DNA of 6,646 nt. It comes from Phyllobacteriaceae bacterium. Its GTDB lineage: Bacteria > Pseudomonadota > Alphaproteobacteria > Rhizobiales > Rhizobiaceae. The notes beneath the pieces are model-generated. The model ran no database searches. It was not told the origin of the DNA and saw only the letters and a program-made list of their open reading frames with translations. Made by a program: the position numbers and the translations under genes. The DNA lies in assembly GCA_024645155.1 (NCBI GenBank), contig JAHEGF010000177.1, positions 1 to 6,646 on the forward strand, in the 5' to 3' direction. Below are positions 1-5,931 of this stretch, piece after piece (position 1 is the first letter of the stretch; each line of letters starts with the position of its first letter).

Positions 1-144
1 CCACAAACACCGTTCAACACAACAAGAATCAACATTTTAGACAATTCTTCACCATGACAGGAAACAAGCGGGATTGGTTCAAATTTTATCGAACCCGAGC
101 AACCTATTTTTCCGATTTTGCGAGATTCTTGCCCACGGATATCG

Positions 145-157
145 AAAGGGAACGGAG
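145..157 (+). promoter_or_regulatory. Ribosome binding site deciding the VWA gene start
   Basis: AAAGGG at 145-150 stands 7 bases before the ATG at 158, and a second purine run (GGAG, 154-157) abuts it. This supports the start at 158 over the in-frame TTG at 74. I could not find a convincing sigma-70 promoter in bases 1-144. Confidence 0.6.
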
Positions 158-1372
158 ATGAAACTATCCATATCCCGCTTGTTCAAAGATCGTTCTGGCA
201 ATGTCGGATTGTTGTTCGGAGTTGTTGCGGTACCGCTTTTTGCCGCAGTTGGAATGGCGCTCGACTACTCAAACATGCTGCGCATGCGCCATGACCTGGC
301 CAATGCGCTTGATGCAACCGCATTGGCTGCGGCAACGTCTGCGCCCAGCGAAATGCAGCAGATTGCAAACGATGTGTTTGCCGCAAATTTCGACTCTGCC
401 TCCTATGGTGTCTCGCTAACGCCGACTATCACCGTTTCGGGTGAGGCCCTTTCTGCATCTGCAAACGTAGATTACAGCTCGATTTGGATGATATCCAGCA
501 AGCGGGTTATCTCGGGCTTTTCCCAGGTTCGCCTCGCCGATACCCAAAATGCCGAGATCGTCTTTGTCCTCGATTATTCATCGTCGATGAACAGCATGTA
601 TGCCGCCATGCGCGATGCTTCGGTTTCTCTCGTCAAGACACTTACGAAAAACATGACCAGTACCGACGTCAAGATCGGCCTGGTTCCTTTCGGCGCAGAG
701 GTTTACACGACAATGGATGGCAAGAACGTGCTTGGCGGAACGACAGGCGTACCGTGGTCGAACTGCACGATCAGCCGCAAATGGCCGTGGGTGTGGAAGG
801 ATAATTCGCCAACCGCAGCGAAAATTAGTCAGTGGGGCCGCACTGACAGCGACGACACCATCGACAGCGATGAATATGATGATTGCCCGAATTATCCGTC
901 GCGCAATCTGACTGTCCGCGAACTGACCACCGATCATGTCGGTACTGTCGCGCAGTTGGAGGCAATGGTGCCCTATGAAGGCACAAACGTCGCGCTCGGG
1001 ATTGAATTCGGCTATCAGCTGATTTCCAACGAGGAGCCGTTTACGGGCGCTGTCGATTTCGGCGAGGAAGGATGGCGCAAGTTCATCGTCCTGCTTACCG
1101 ATGGCCGGCACAACAAGAAGGGTTTTGGGCCTGGCACAATATATACAGCCGATCAGGGCCGTCAGAACCTGCAACTGATCTGCAGCGAGCTAAAGAAAAA
1201 AGGCGTCGAAGTCATCACCATCGCCTATGATCTGGATGACAGCGAAGGCAAGGCCGAGCTCGAACAATGTGCCACCAATTCCAATTATTATCTGGAAGGC
1301 GACGAGGATTCGGTTGCTGAAGTTTTCGGCACGGTTGGCCGCCTGGTTTCCACCGTCTACCTGACGAAATAG
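158..1372 (+). CDS. TadE/TadG-like membrane-anchored VWA-domain protein
   Basis: A 404-residue protein likely held in the inner membrane by its N-terminus, with a large periplasmic or surface domain. Residues 12-59 have the TadE/TadG-like layout (Pfam 'Tad'): an RSGN basic start, a hydrophobic helix around 18-36, then the GMALDYSNM and ANALDATALAAA stretch. A von Willebrand factor A domain fills about 132-404. Its metal-binding MIDAS residues are visible: DYSSS at 139-143 (Asp139, Ser141, Ser143), Thr276 in EGTN, and Asp315 in LLTDG. An insert around 200-245 is Trp-rich then Asp-rich. Four cysteines (203, 243, 342, 371) on the exported side could form two disulfides. The ATG at 158 is chosen because AAAGGG lies 7 bases upstream and the protein then starts with a short basic MKLSISRLFKDR segment. 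A TTG at 74 would add 28 residues without a good ribosome site. TadG-type proteins are known in Flp/Tad pilus assembly, but no other tad gene is visible, so adhesion or envelope function is equally open. Domain call firm, role uncertain. Confidence 0.88.
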   Translation: MKLSISRLFKDRSGNVGLLFGVVAVPLFAAVGMALDYSNMLRMRHDLANALDATALAAATSAPSEMQQIANDVFAANFDSASYGVSLTPTITVSGEALSASANVDYSSIWMISSKRVISGFSQVRLADTQNAEIVFVLDYSSSMNSMYAAMRDASVSLVKTLTKNMTSTDVKIGLVPFGAEVYTTMDGKNVLGGTTGVPWSNCTISRKWPWVWKDNSPTAAKISQWGRTDSDDTIDSDEYDDCPNYPSRNLTVRELTTDHVGTVAQLEAMVPYEGTNVALGIEFGYQLISNEEPFTGAVDFGEEGWRKFIVLLTDGRHNKKGFGPGTIYTADQGRQNLQLICSELKKKGVEVITIAYDLDDSEGKAELEQCATNSNYYLEGDEDSVAEVFGTVGRLVSTVYLTK

Positions 1373-1382
1373 GCGGCGGCCG

Positions 1383-2864
1383 TTACCACCATTTTACAGG
1401 ATGAAGACGCCCGGCTGCCTGCTCGATGATGTGAGCCGCCGCAAACAGCGTCTCCTCGTCAAACGGCCGGCCGATCAGCTGCAGTCCGAGCGGCAGGCCG
1501 TTGTTGTCGAGACCGGCAGGAACAGCAATTCCGGGCAATCCGGCCATGTTGACCGTGACCGTAAAAATGTCGTTCAGGTACATTTTTACCGGATCAGCTG
1601 CCATGTCCTGGTCACCGACTCCGAATGCTGCCGAAGGTGTCGCCGGCGTCAGGATCGCATCGATGCCGTCCGAAAACACCGTTTCGAAATCCCGCTTGAT
1701 CAGCGTGCGCACCTTCTGGGCGCGCAGGTAATAGGCGTCGTAATAGCCGGCCGAAAGCACATAGGTGCCGATCAGAACACGGCGCTGGACCTCGGCGCCA
1801 AACCCGGCTGCACGGGTCTTTTCGTAAAGATCGGTGATATCGCCGCCGGTCTTGCGCAACCCGTAGCGCACACCGTCGTAGCGCGCCAGGTTGGACGATG
1901 CTTCCGCCGGCGCAACAATATAGTAGGCCGGCAATGCGTATTTGGTGTGCGGCAGTGAGATGTTGACGATCTCGGCTCCGGCATCCTTCAGCCAGGCGAT
2001 GCCTTTTTGCCAAAGTGTCTCGATTTCGCCCGGCATGCCGTCCATGTGGTATTCGGCCGGAATGCCGATCTTCATGCCCTTCAGCGAACGGCCGATTGCC
2101 GCTTCGTAGTCAGGCACAGGCAATTCCGTCGACGTCGTGTCCTTCGGATCGGATGACGCCATCGATTTCAGCAGGATTGCAGCATCACGCACATCGCGCG
2201 CGATCGGTCCGGCCTGGTCGAGCGAGGAGGCAAATGCGACAATGCCCCAGCGCGAACAGCGTCCGTAGGTCGGCTTGATCCCGACTGTTCCCGTAAAGGC
2301 CGCCGGTTGACGGATAGAGCCGCCGGTATCGGTTGCCGTCGCCCCGGCACAAAGCCAGGCGGCGGTGGCCGCAGCCGAACCGCCCGACGATCCGCCCGGC
2401 ACCAGGTCCATGTTGGAGCCTTTTGCCCGCCACGGATTGACCACCGGACCATAGTAAGATGTCTCGTTTGACGACCCCATGGCAAATTCGTCCATGTTGA
2501 GTTTGCCAAGCATGACCGCGCCATCGGCCCACAAATTGGCCGTGACCGTCGATTCATAGCGTGGCTCGAAGCGGTCGAGAATATGGCTCGCTGCCTGGGT
2601 ATGCACCCCTTCGGTTGCAAACAGGTCCTTGATGCCGAGCGGAATGCCTTCCAGCGCGCCACCTGACCCTTTTGCCAGGCGGGCGTCACTGGCCTTGGCC
2701 ATTTCCCGCGCCTTGTCGTGCGTGACCGTAATATAGGCGTTGAGGGCCGGGTTGGCTGCATCGATTGCGTCGAGATAATCCCCGGTCAAATCGGAAGCGC
2801 TGAACTCCCTGGCGGCAAGTTTGTCCCTGGCTTCAGCTATTGTCAGGCGGGTTAGTTCGCTCAT
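1383..2864 (-). CDS. gatA: Aspartyl/glutamyl-tRNA amidotransferase subunit A
   Basis: The 493-residue GatA subunit of GatCAB, an amidase-signature enzyme that hydrolyses glutamine and passes ammonia to GatB for conversion of misacylated Glu-tRNA(Gln) (and in some bacteria Asp-tRNA(Asn)) to the amide form in the cytoplasm. The Ser-cisSer-Lys triad is intact by alignment to the family signature: Lys79 in GIPLGIKD, cis-Ser159 in the GGSSGGSAAA loop, and Ser183 in DTGGSIRQPAAF, followed by GIKPTYGRCSRWG at 195-207. The C-terminal segments TPATPSAAFG (406-415) and NMAGLPGIAVPAG (439-451) are also typical, and the length is normal. The start at 2864 lies one base after the stop of the acetyltransferase gene (TAA C ATG). 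The ribosome site (GAAAAGAAG) lies inside the end of that gene, so translation is probably coupled. The reading frame stays open upstream through the acetyltransferase but has no homology there. gatC is two genes upstream in the same operon; gatB is not in the window. Confidence 0.97.
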   Translation of the reverse strand: MSELTRLTIAEARDKLAAREFSASDLTGDYLDAIDAANPALNAYITVTHDKAREMAKASDARLAKGSGGALEGIPLGIKDLFATEGVHTQAASHILDRFEPRYESTVTANLWADGAVMLGKLNMDEFAMGSSNETSYYGPVVNPWRAKGSNMDLVPGGSSGGSAAATAAWLCAGATATDTGGSIRQPAAFTGTVGIKPTYGRCSRWGIVAFASSLDQAGPIARDVRDAAILLKSMASSDPKDTTSTELPVPDYEAAIGRSLKGMKIGIPAEYHMDGMPGEIETLWQKGIAWLKDAGAEIVNISLPHTKYALPAYYIVAPAEASSNLARYDGVRYGLRKTGGDITDLYEKTRAAGFGAEVQRRVLIGTYVLSAGYYDAYYLRAQKVRTLIKRDFETVFSDGIDAILTPATPSAAFGVGDQDMAADPVKMYLNDIFTVTVNMAGLPGIAVPAGLDNNGLPLGLQLIGRPFDEETLFAAAHIIEQAAGRLHPVKWW

Positions 2865-2865
2865 G

Positions 2866-3330
2866 TTACAACTTCTTTTCGTAAAACCGGTTATATGCGG
2901 AATCTGGATAGTCGAGCACGGCGCCACATTGCGTGTAGCCGGCCCGTTCATATATGCGCCAAGCCGGTTCAAATCCCCTGGTCGAACCGGTTTCCAGGAC
3001 CAGGCGTTCAAGCCGGGTGCCGCGCGCCCTGTCTTCGATCGCCCCGAGTATCAGCCTGCCAACTCCTGTTCCGCGAACACACGGCGCGGTGAACATCCGC
3101 TTGATTTCGCCAAGTTTTGCATCGTGGGTTTTCAGGGATCCCATCCCCACCACCGCACTGTGTCCGTCTCGCGCGACAAAAACCGTGGTTTCGTCGCCTG
3201 CCATCTGTTCGGCCGTCATCTGGAACTGGAATTGCGGCGGCGACAGCGGACGCAAAAGTGCATTCAATTCCGCGATCATTGCCCGCACATCATCCTGCAA
3301 CGGGGATTCTGCAGCAATCGTGATGGCCAT
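2866..3330 (-). CDS. GNAT-family N-acetyltransferase in the gatC-gatA operon
   Basis: A 154-residue single-domain GCN5-related acetyltransferase, expected to move an acetyl group from acetyl-CoA to an amine in the cytoplasm. The substrate is not readable from sequence. The acetyl-CoA pyrophosphate loop (motif A) is at 75-95, with EIKRMF on strand 4 followed by RGTGVG at 86-91, matching R/Q-x-x-G-x-G. Motif B follows at about 109-133: LVLETG, then a helix ending WRIYERAGY with the usual Tyr. The DGHSAVVGMGSL strand pair at 55-66 fits strands 2-3. The gene starts 5 bases after the gatC stop and ends 1 base before the gatA ATG, so it must share their transcript. Its own ribosome site is weak, pointing to coupling with gatC. 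Location suggests co-expression with amidotransferase genes, but no functional link is shown. Confidence 0.9.
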   Translation of the reverse strand: MAITIAAESPLQDDVRAMIAELNALLRPLSPPQFQFQMTAEQMAGDETTVFVARDGHSAVVGMGSLKTHDAKLGEIKRMFTAPCVRGTGVGRLILGAIEDRARGTRLERLVLETGSTRGFEPAWRIYERAGYTQCGAVLDYPDSAYNRFYEKKL

Positions 3331-3335
3331 TGCTG

Positions 3336-3623
3336 CTACTCGACGACCTTCGGAACCATGAAGAAATTGTCTTCGCTCGATGGCGAGTTGGCAACAATGT
3401 CGGCGGCCTTGCCACCATCGGACACGACATCATGGCGTTTCTTCATCGCCATGGGGATAACCGATGTCATCGGCTCGACACCGGACACATCGACCTCGTT
3501 GAGTTGCTCGACAAACCCCAAAATGGTGTTCAACTCGCCCGTCATGCGCACTGCATCATCATCGCTCAGAGCAATGCGCGCGAGCCTGGCCACTTTCTTT
3601 ACGGTCCTGGTATCGACAGACAT
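3336..3623 (-). CDS. gatC: Aspartyl/glutamyl-tRNA amidotransferase subunit C
   Basis: The 95-residue small subunit that wraps around GatA and GatB and stabilises the amidotransferase. Family features run in order: VKKVARLARIALSDDDA at 8-24, ELNTILGFVEQLNEVD at 30-45, the near-invariant GVEPMTSV at 48-55, RHDVVSDG at 63-70, then a C-terminal FFMVPKVVE. The usual NAP triplet near residue 79 reads NSP here, a mild variation. The length is normal. The ATG at 3623 has an AAGGA ribosome site 9 bases away (3633-3637), the best site in the operon, which suits its place as the first gene of the tight gatC-GNAT-gatA block. It is separated from the upstream hydrolase by 72 bases, enough for a separate promoter. 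Confidence 0.96.
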   Translation of the reverse strand: MSVDTRTVKKVARLARIALSDDDAVRMTGELNTILGFVEQLNEVDVSGVEPMTSVIPMAMKKRHDVVSDGGKAADIVANSPSSEDNFFMVPKVVE

Positions 3624-3658
3624 GGTGTCATTTCCTTGCGGATCTGTTGTTCGCGCCC

Positions 3659-3688
3659 GGCTATAGCCGTCGAAATAGCCAAGCGCAA
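3659..3688 (-). promoter_or_regulatory. Candidate sigma-70 promoter of the gatC-GNAT-gatA operon
   Basis: Read on the minus strand, TTGCGC (3688-3683) and TATAGC (3665-3660) are separated by exactly 17 bases. They lie in the 72-base gap between the hydrolase stop and gatC, and would give a leader of roughly 30 bases. The -10 matches the consensus at four positions and the -35 at three. The -10 sits inside a perfect 10-base palindrome, GGCTATAGCC (3659-3668). The spacing and place are right, but the hexamers are only moderate, so read-through from the hydrolase promoter remains possible. Confidence 0.35.
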
Positions 3689-3695
3689 CGGCCGC

Positions 3696-4403
3696 CTAGA
3701 ACTCCTGTGCTTTTCCGATAGCAAGCCCGGCAACCGTTGTGCCGCTGCCATCCATGCCGGCCACGAAAGTATCGGCAGTCTGATCGAGAATCGGAAAGGT
3801 CCCGAAATGGCAGGGAAACACCGTCTTGAACTTGAAATAGCGCTGGCACGCCATCGCTGCCACCGCACCGCCCATGGTGAACCGGTCGCCAATCGGCACG
3901 ATCCCCATTTCGGGTTGATGCAGTTCCTCGATCAGCGCCATATCGGAAAAAATGTCCGTGTCACCCATGTGATAAAGCGAGCGGCCATCGGGAAAATGCA
4001 GGACAAGGCCATTGGGGTTTCCAAGGTAGACGTTCTTGCCGCCGTCCATGCCAAAGGACGATGAATGCAGCGCATTGACGAAAGTTGAGGTAAATCCACC
4101 GCATTCCACCGTTCCGCCATGGTTGCCCGGATTGATGGTGTCTCCAGACACACCCTGCCCGGTCAGATACATGCAGATCTCGTAATTGGCGACGAGCATT
4201 GCACCGCTGGCCTTCAAGATTTCTGCGGCATCGCCGACGTGGTCATTGTGGCCATGGGTAAGCAGCACGTGGGTTACGCCGTCTGCCGGTTCCTCCCATC
4301 CACCTTTCCACGACGGGTTCCCCGAGAGAAACGGATCAATCATTATGACTGCGCTGCCATGTTCTATCCGGAAGGCGGAATGTCCAAACCAGGTAATTTT
4401 CAT
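3696..4403 (-). CDS. UPF0173-type metal-dependent hydrolase (metallo-beta-lactamase fold)
   Basis: A 235-residue cytoplasmic metallo-beta-lactamase-fold protein of the UPF0173/UlaG-like group. It begins with the group's typical MKITWFGHSAFRIE, followed by IDPFLSGNP at 22-30. The metal-binding signature HGHNDH is at 50-55 (His50, His52, Asp54, His55). Further probable ligands are His113 in ALHSSS, Asp148 in HMGDTD and His199 in PCHFGTFP, so the two-metal site looks complete. Length is normal for the group. The physiological substrate is not established, and annotation by beta-lactam hydrolysis would be wrong. The ATG at 4403 is chosen because AGAAGGA (4417-4411) stands 7 bases before it and the protein starts exactly at the conserved MKI. 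An in-frame upstream ATG at 4463 would add 20 non-conserved residues. The gene lies 72 bases upstream of gatC in the same direction and is divergent from ruvX. Confidence 0.93.
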   Translation of the reverse strand: MKITWFGHSAFRIEHGSAVIMIDPFLSGNPSWKGGWEEPADGVTHVLLTHGHNDHVGDAAEILKASGAMLVANYEICMYLTGQGVSGDTINPGNHGGTVECGGFTSTFVNALHSSSFGMDGGKNVYLGNPNGLVLHFPDGRSLYHMGDTDIFSDMALIEELHQPEMGIVPIGDRFTMGGAVAAMACQRYFKFKTVFPCHFGTFPILDQTADTFVAGMDGSGTTVAGLAIGKAQEF

Positions 4404-4435
4404 CTCGGTATCCTTCTCGCTTTTGCCTGTCTGGC

Positions 4436-4463
4436 ACGATAAGACCGAAATGGAGAAAATCAA
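4436..4463 (-). promoter_or_regulatory. Candidate promoter of the hydrolase gene
   Basis: On the minus strand, TTGATT (4463-4458) and TATCGT (4441-4436) are 16 bases apart, each matching the sigma-70 consensus at four of six positions. They lie within the 75-base gap between the hydrolase and ruvX starts. The leader would be about 25-30 bases and would include the AGAAGGA ribosome site. I could not pick out an equally good promoter for ruvX in the same gap. Tentative. Confidence 0.25.
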
Positions 4464-4478
4464 TTCCAGCGCGGATTA

Positions 4479-4946
4479 ATGACGGTAATCGACATCGATA
4501 AACTGGCCGATAGCATTGCCAAGGGCCGGACCCTGGCCGCGATCGATCTGGGCACCAAAACGATTGGCATTGCGGTTTCGGACATAGGGCTCACGCTCGC
4601 CAATCCGCGGCCCATGATAGTGCGGCGCAAGTTCACCATTGACGCCGATGCCTTGTGCGCGGTGCTGGATCGCGAAAACGCTGCCGCACTGGTTATAGGA
4701 CTGCCGGTCAACATGGATGGCAGTGAAGGGCCGCGTGCCCAGGCAACCCGGGCATTTGCCCGCAATTTTGCATCGCGGCGTTCGATACCGCAAGTATTCT
4801 GGGACGAGCGGCTATCGACAGTGGCCGCAGAAAGGGCGCTCATTGATGTGGATGTGTCACGCAAGAAGCGTGCGCAACGCATCGATTCGGCCGCAGCCGC
4901 CTTTATTCTGCAGGGGGTGCTTGATCGGCTTCGCGCAAGGAACTGA
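4479..4946 (+). CDS. ruvX: RuvX/YqgF-family RNase H-fold nuclease
   Basis: A 155-residue protein of the YqgF/RuvX family, an RNase H-like nuclease annotated as a putative Holliday-junction resolvase and linked in E. coli to 16S rRNA 5'-end processing. The four family blocks are present in order: AIDLGTKTIGIAVSD at 21-35 with the first catalytic Asp23, VIGLPVNMDGSEG at 72-84, FWDERLSTVAAERAL at 107-121 with Asp109 and Glu110, and DSAAAAFILQGVLD at 136-149 with the last acidic residue Asp136. Before the first block is an extension of about 20 residues (MTVIDIDKLADSIAKGRTLA) of a kind I associate with rhizobial RuvX. The ATG at 4479 is the only plausible in-frame ATG ahead of the conserved core. 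Its ribosome site is weak (CGGA just upstream). It is divergent from the hydrolase, and its 3' end overlaps the opposing DUF6105-like gene by 44 bases. Confidence 0.94.
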   Translation: MTVIDIDKLADSIAKGRTLAAIDLGTKTIGIAVSDIGLTLANPRPMIVRRKFTIDADALCAVLDRENAAALVIGLPVNMDGSEGPRAQATRAFARNFASRRSIPQVFWDERLSTVAAERALIDVDVSRKKRAQRIDSAAAAFILQGVLDRLRARN

Positions 4947-5235
4947 CAGGGGAAGCAGCTACCCGGCTTGACCACCACGCGCCTATTTCGCGGCGACGGC
5001 GGAAGGCGAACACGGCCATGATGAAAAGGAAATCAATGACGCAGGCCTTGGCAATAGCCATCGGTATCGTGTCGGCGGGAACGCCAAGCATCTCTGCCAT
5101 CTGGGCAAAATAGATGTCGTGGAACATCCGGGTGAACGCGATCAGTCCGAAATTGATGTCATGGTAGGACAGCCCGAACCAGGTCCAGAACAGACCGATC
5201 GGCACAATGAAGAATATGACCAGATACCGTAACAT
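4903..5235 (-). CDS. Small two-helix membrane protein, DUF6105-like
   Basis: A 110-residue inner-membrane protein with no known function. It resembles what I recall of the alphaproteobacterial DUF6105 family: a short hydrophobic start with Trp/Phe (LFWTWFGLSYHDINFG at 15-30), FTRMFHDIYF at 34-43, a loop GVPADTIP, a second helix, and an arginine cluster followed by GAWW. Predicted helices are 3-22 and about 60-78. RRRR at 79-82 after helix 2 places the C-terminal 30 residues, poor in hydrophobics, in the cytoplasm. The ATG overlaps the stop of the upstream membrane gene in a TAATG, and no ribosome site precedes it, so translation should depend on that gene. Its last 14 codons run antisense to the end of ruvX. 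The family match is from memory and less certain than the membrane topology. Confidence 0.8.
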   Translation of the reverse strand: MLRYLVIFFIVPIGLFWTWFGLSYHDINFGLIAFTRMFHDIYFAQMAEMLGVPADTIPMAIAKACVIDFLFIMAVFAFRRRREIGAWWSSRVAASPVSSLREADQAPPAE

Positions 5236-5792
5236 TACAGGCGCTCAGGTGATGTATCTTCGCGCTGCGATAGGCGAGACAACAGCGAAGTGTGTGCCGC
5301 GCCAAGTGCGAAATGGCGGGCGGCATCGCGCTCCGTTTTTTCGTTATCCGGTTCGCGGACCGAAGTACTGCCATCGGCAACGGCGGCAACATAGCTGGCT
5401 GCAAGTGCAGCCAGGTGAACCATGACGTCCGGTATCTTGCCGGTAGCGGGGAACAGGATTGCCGACAACAGGCAGATCGCAAACAGCGCGATTGCGGTCG
5501 CATATGCGAGCCGGCCGACATCGTCCGCGTCTGCCCTGCCGCTGAAATTGTCAGAGACAGATGTTATCGCGGCCCATATGAACAGGACGGAAACCAGCGA
5601 AAATCCGAATGCGAAACCGCTGGCAATCGATGGCTCATTGGAAATCGGTGCCGATGCAGCCAGGATGAGGTTCTTGGCGGCCTCAAACGGCGTGCCGGCT
5701 GCAGCTTCGCTGTAGCCAAGCGCCGCAACAGCCATTATCCCGAAGAAAAAGGCCCAAAAGCAGGCAAGAATGATGGTAAGGATTCGGCGCAT
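5235..5792 (-). CDS. Unrecognised four-helix inner-membrane protein
   Basis: A 185-residue integral membrane protein that I do not recognise. Four hydrophobic helices are visible at about 4-26 (ILTIILACFWAFFFGIM), 57-79, 95-115 and 120-140, followed by a charged tail of about 45 residues (141-185) rich in Arg, Glu and Asp and containing the possible helix AARHFALGAAHTSLLSRL. With MRR at the start, an N-in topology would put both ends in the cytoplasm. The loop between helices 2 and 3 (80-94) carries several Asp residues. The start at 5792 is preferred because GAGGG (5800-5796) lies 3 bases upstream. An in-frame ATG at 5855 would add 21 residues but has no ribosome site. The stop overlaps the next gene's ATG (TAATG), making a translationally coupled pair with the DUF6105-like gene. 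No catalytic motif is visible. Confidence 0.78.
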   Translation of the reverse strand: MRRILTIILACFWAFFFGIMAVAALGYSEAAAGTPFEAAKNLILAASAPISNEPSIASGFAFGFSLVSVLFIWAAITSVSDNFSGRADADDVGRLAYATAIALFAICLLSAILFPATGKIPDVMVHLAALAASYVAAVADGSTSVREPDNEKTERDAARHFALGAAHTSLLSRLSQREDTSPERL

Positions 5793-5823
5793 GATCCCTC
5801 GGCTTGATGTCCAGACACACTGA

Positions 5824-5869
5824 ACGGTTAAATCAATACCGGCAACGGAAACCATTTGTTAAGGTTAAC
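5824..5869. promoter_or_regulatory. Cluster of TTAA boxes in a divergent intergenic region
   Basis: The 139-base gap between the divergent membrane gene (start 5792) and AEC transporter gene (start 5932) contains GTTAA-GG-TTAAC at 5858-5869, an inverted repeat with a 2-base centre. Another TTAA box, ACGGTTAA, lies at 5824-5831. On the minus strand these read TTAACCTT and TTAACCGT, each one base off the alphaproteobacterial CtrA half-site TTAACCAT. The full CtrA spacing TTAA-N7-TTAA is not present. It may be an operator for one or both genes, or chance in an AT-rich spacer. Confidence 0.25.
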
Positions 5870-5931
5870 GGATTGCGCGGCATTTTCACTATTTCCAGCC
5901 ATGCCCCCGAAATTTCATCCGGAACTCATCC

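Noticed and set aside
20..130. Two GANTC (CcrM-type) methylation sites, at 26-30 and 124-128, upstream of the VWA gene
   Set aside because: Two sites in this length are compatible with chance, and no promoter could be tied to them.
74..157. N-terminal extension of the VWA protein from a TTG at 74
   Set aside because: The added residues place non-family sequence ahead of the basic N-terminus, and the AAAGGG ribosome site supports the ATG at 158.
578..1174. Minus-strand open frame of 198 codons within the VWA gene
   Set aside because: It covers the conserved MIDAS coding region in antisense and shows no family features of its own.
2821..3666. Plus-strand open frame of 281 codons opposite the acetyltransferase and gatC
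   Set aside because: It is antisense to the tight gat operon, with no ribosome site and no recognisable motif.
3330..4064. Long plus-strand open frame (244 codons) opposite gatC and the hydrolase
   Set aside because: It lies antisense to two clearly conserved genes, has no recognisable domain and its residue composition (many His, Arg, Cys) is typical of a reverse-complement shadow.
5292..5807. Plus-strand open frame of 171 codons opposite the four-helix membrane gene
   Set aside because: Its product is Arg/Cys-rich and non-hydrophobic, while the minus strand encodes a coherent four-helix membrane protein with coupled downstream gene.
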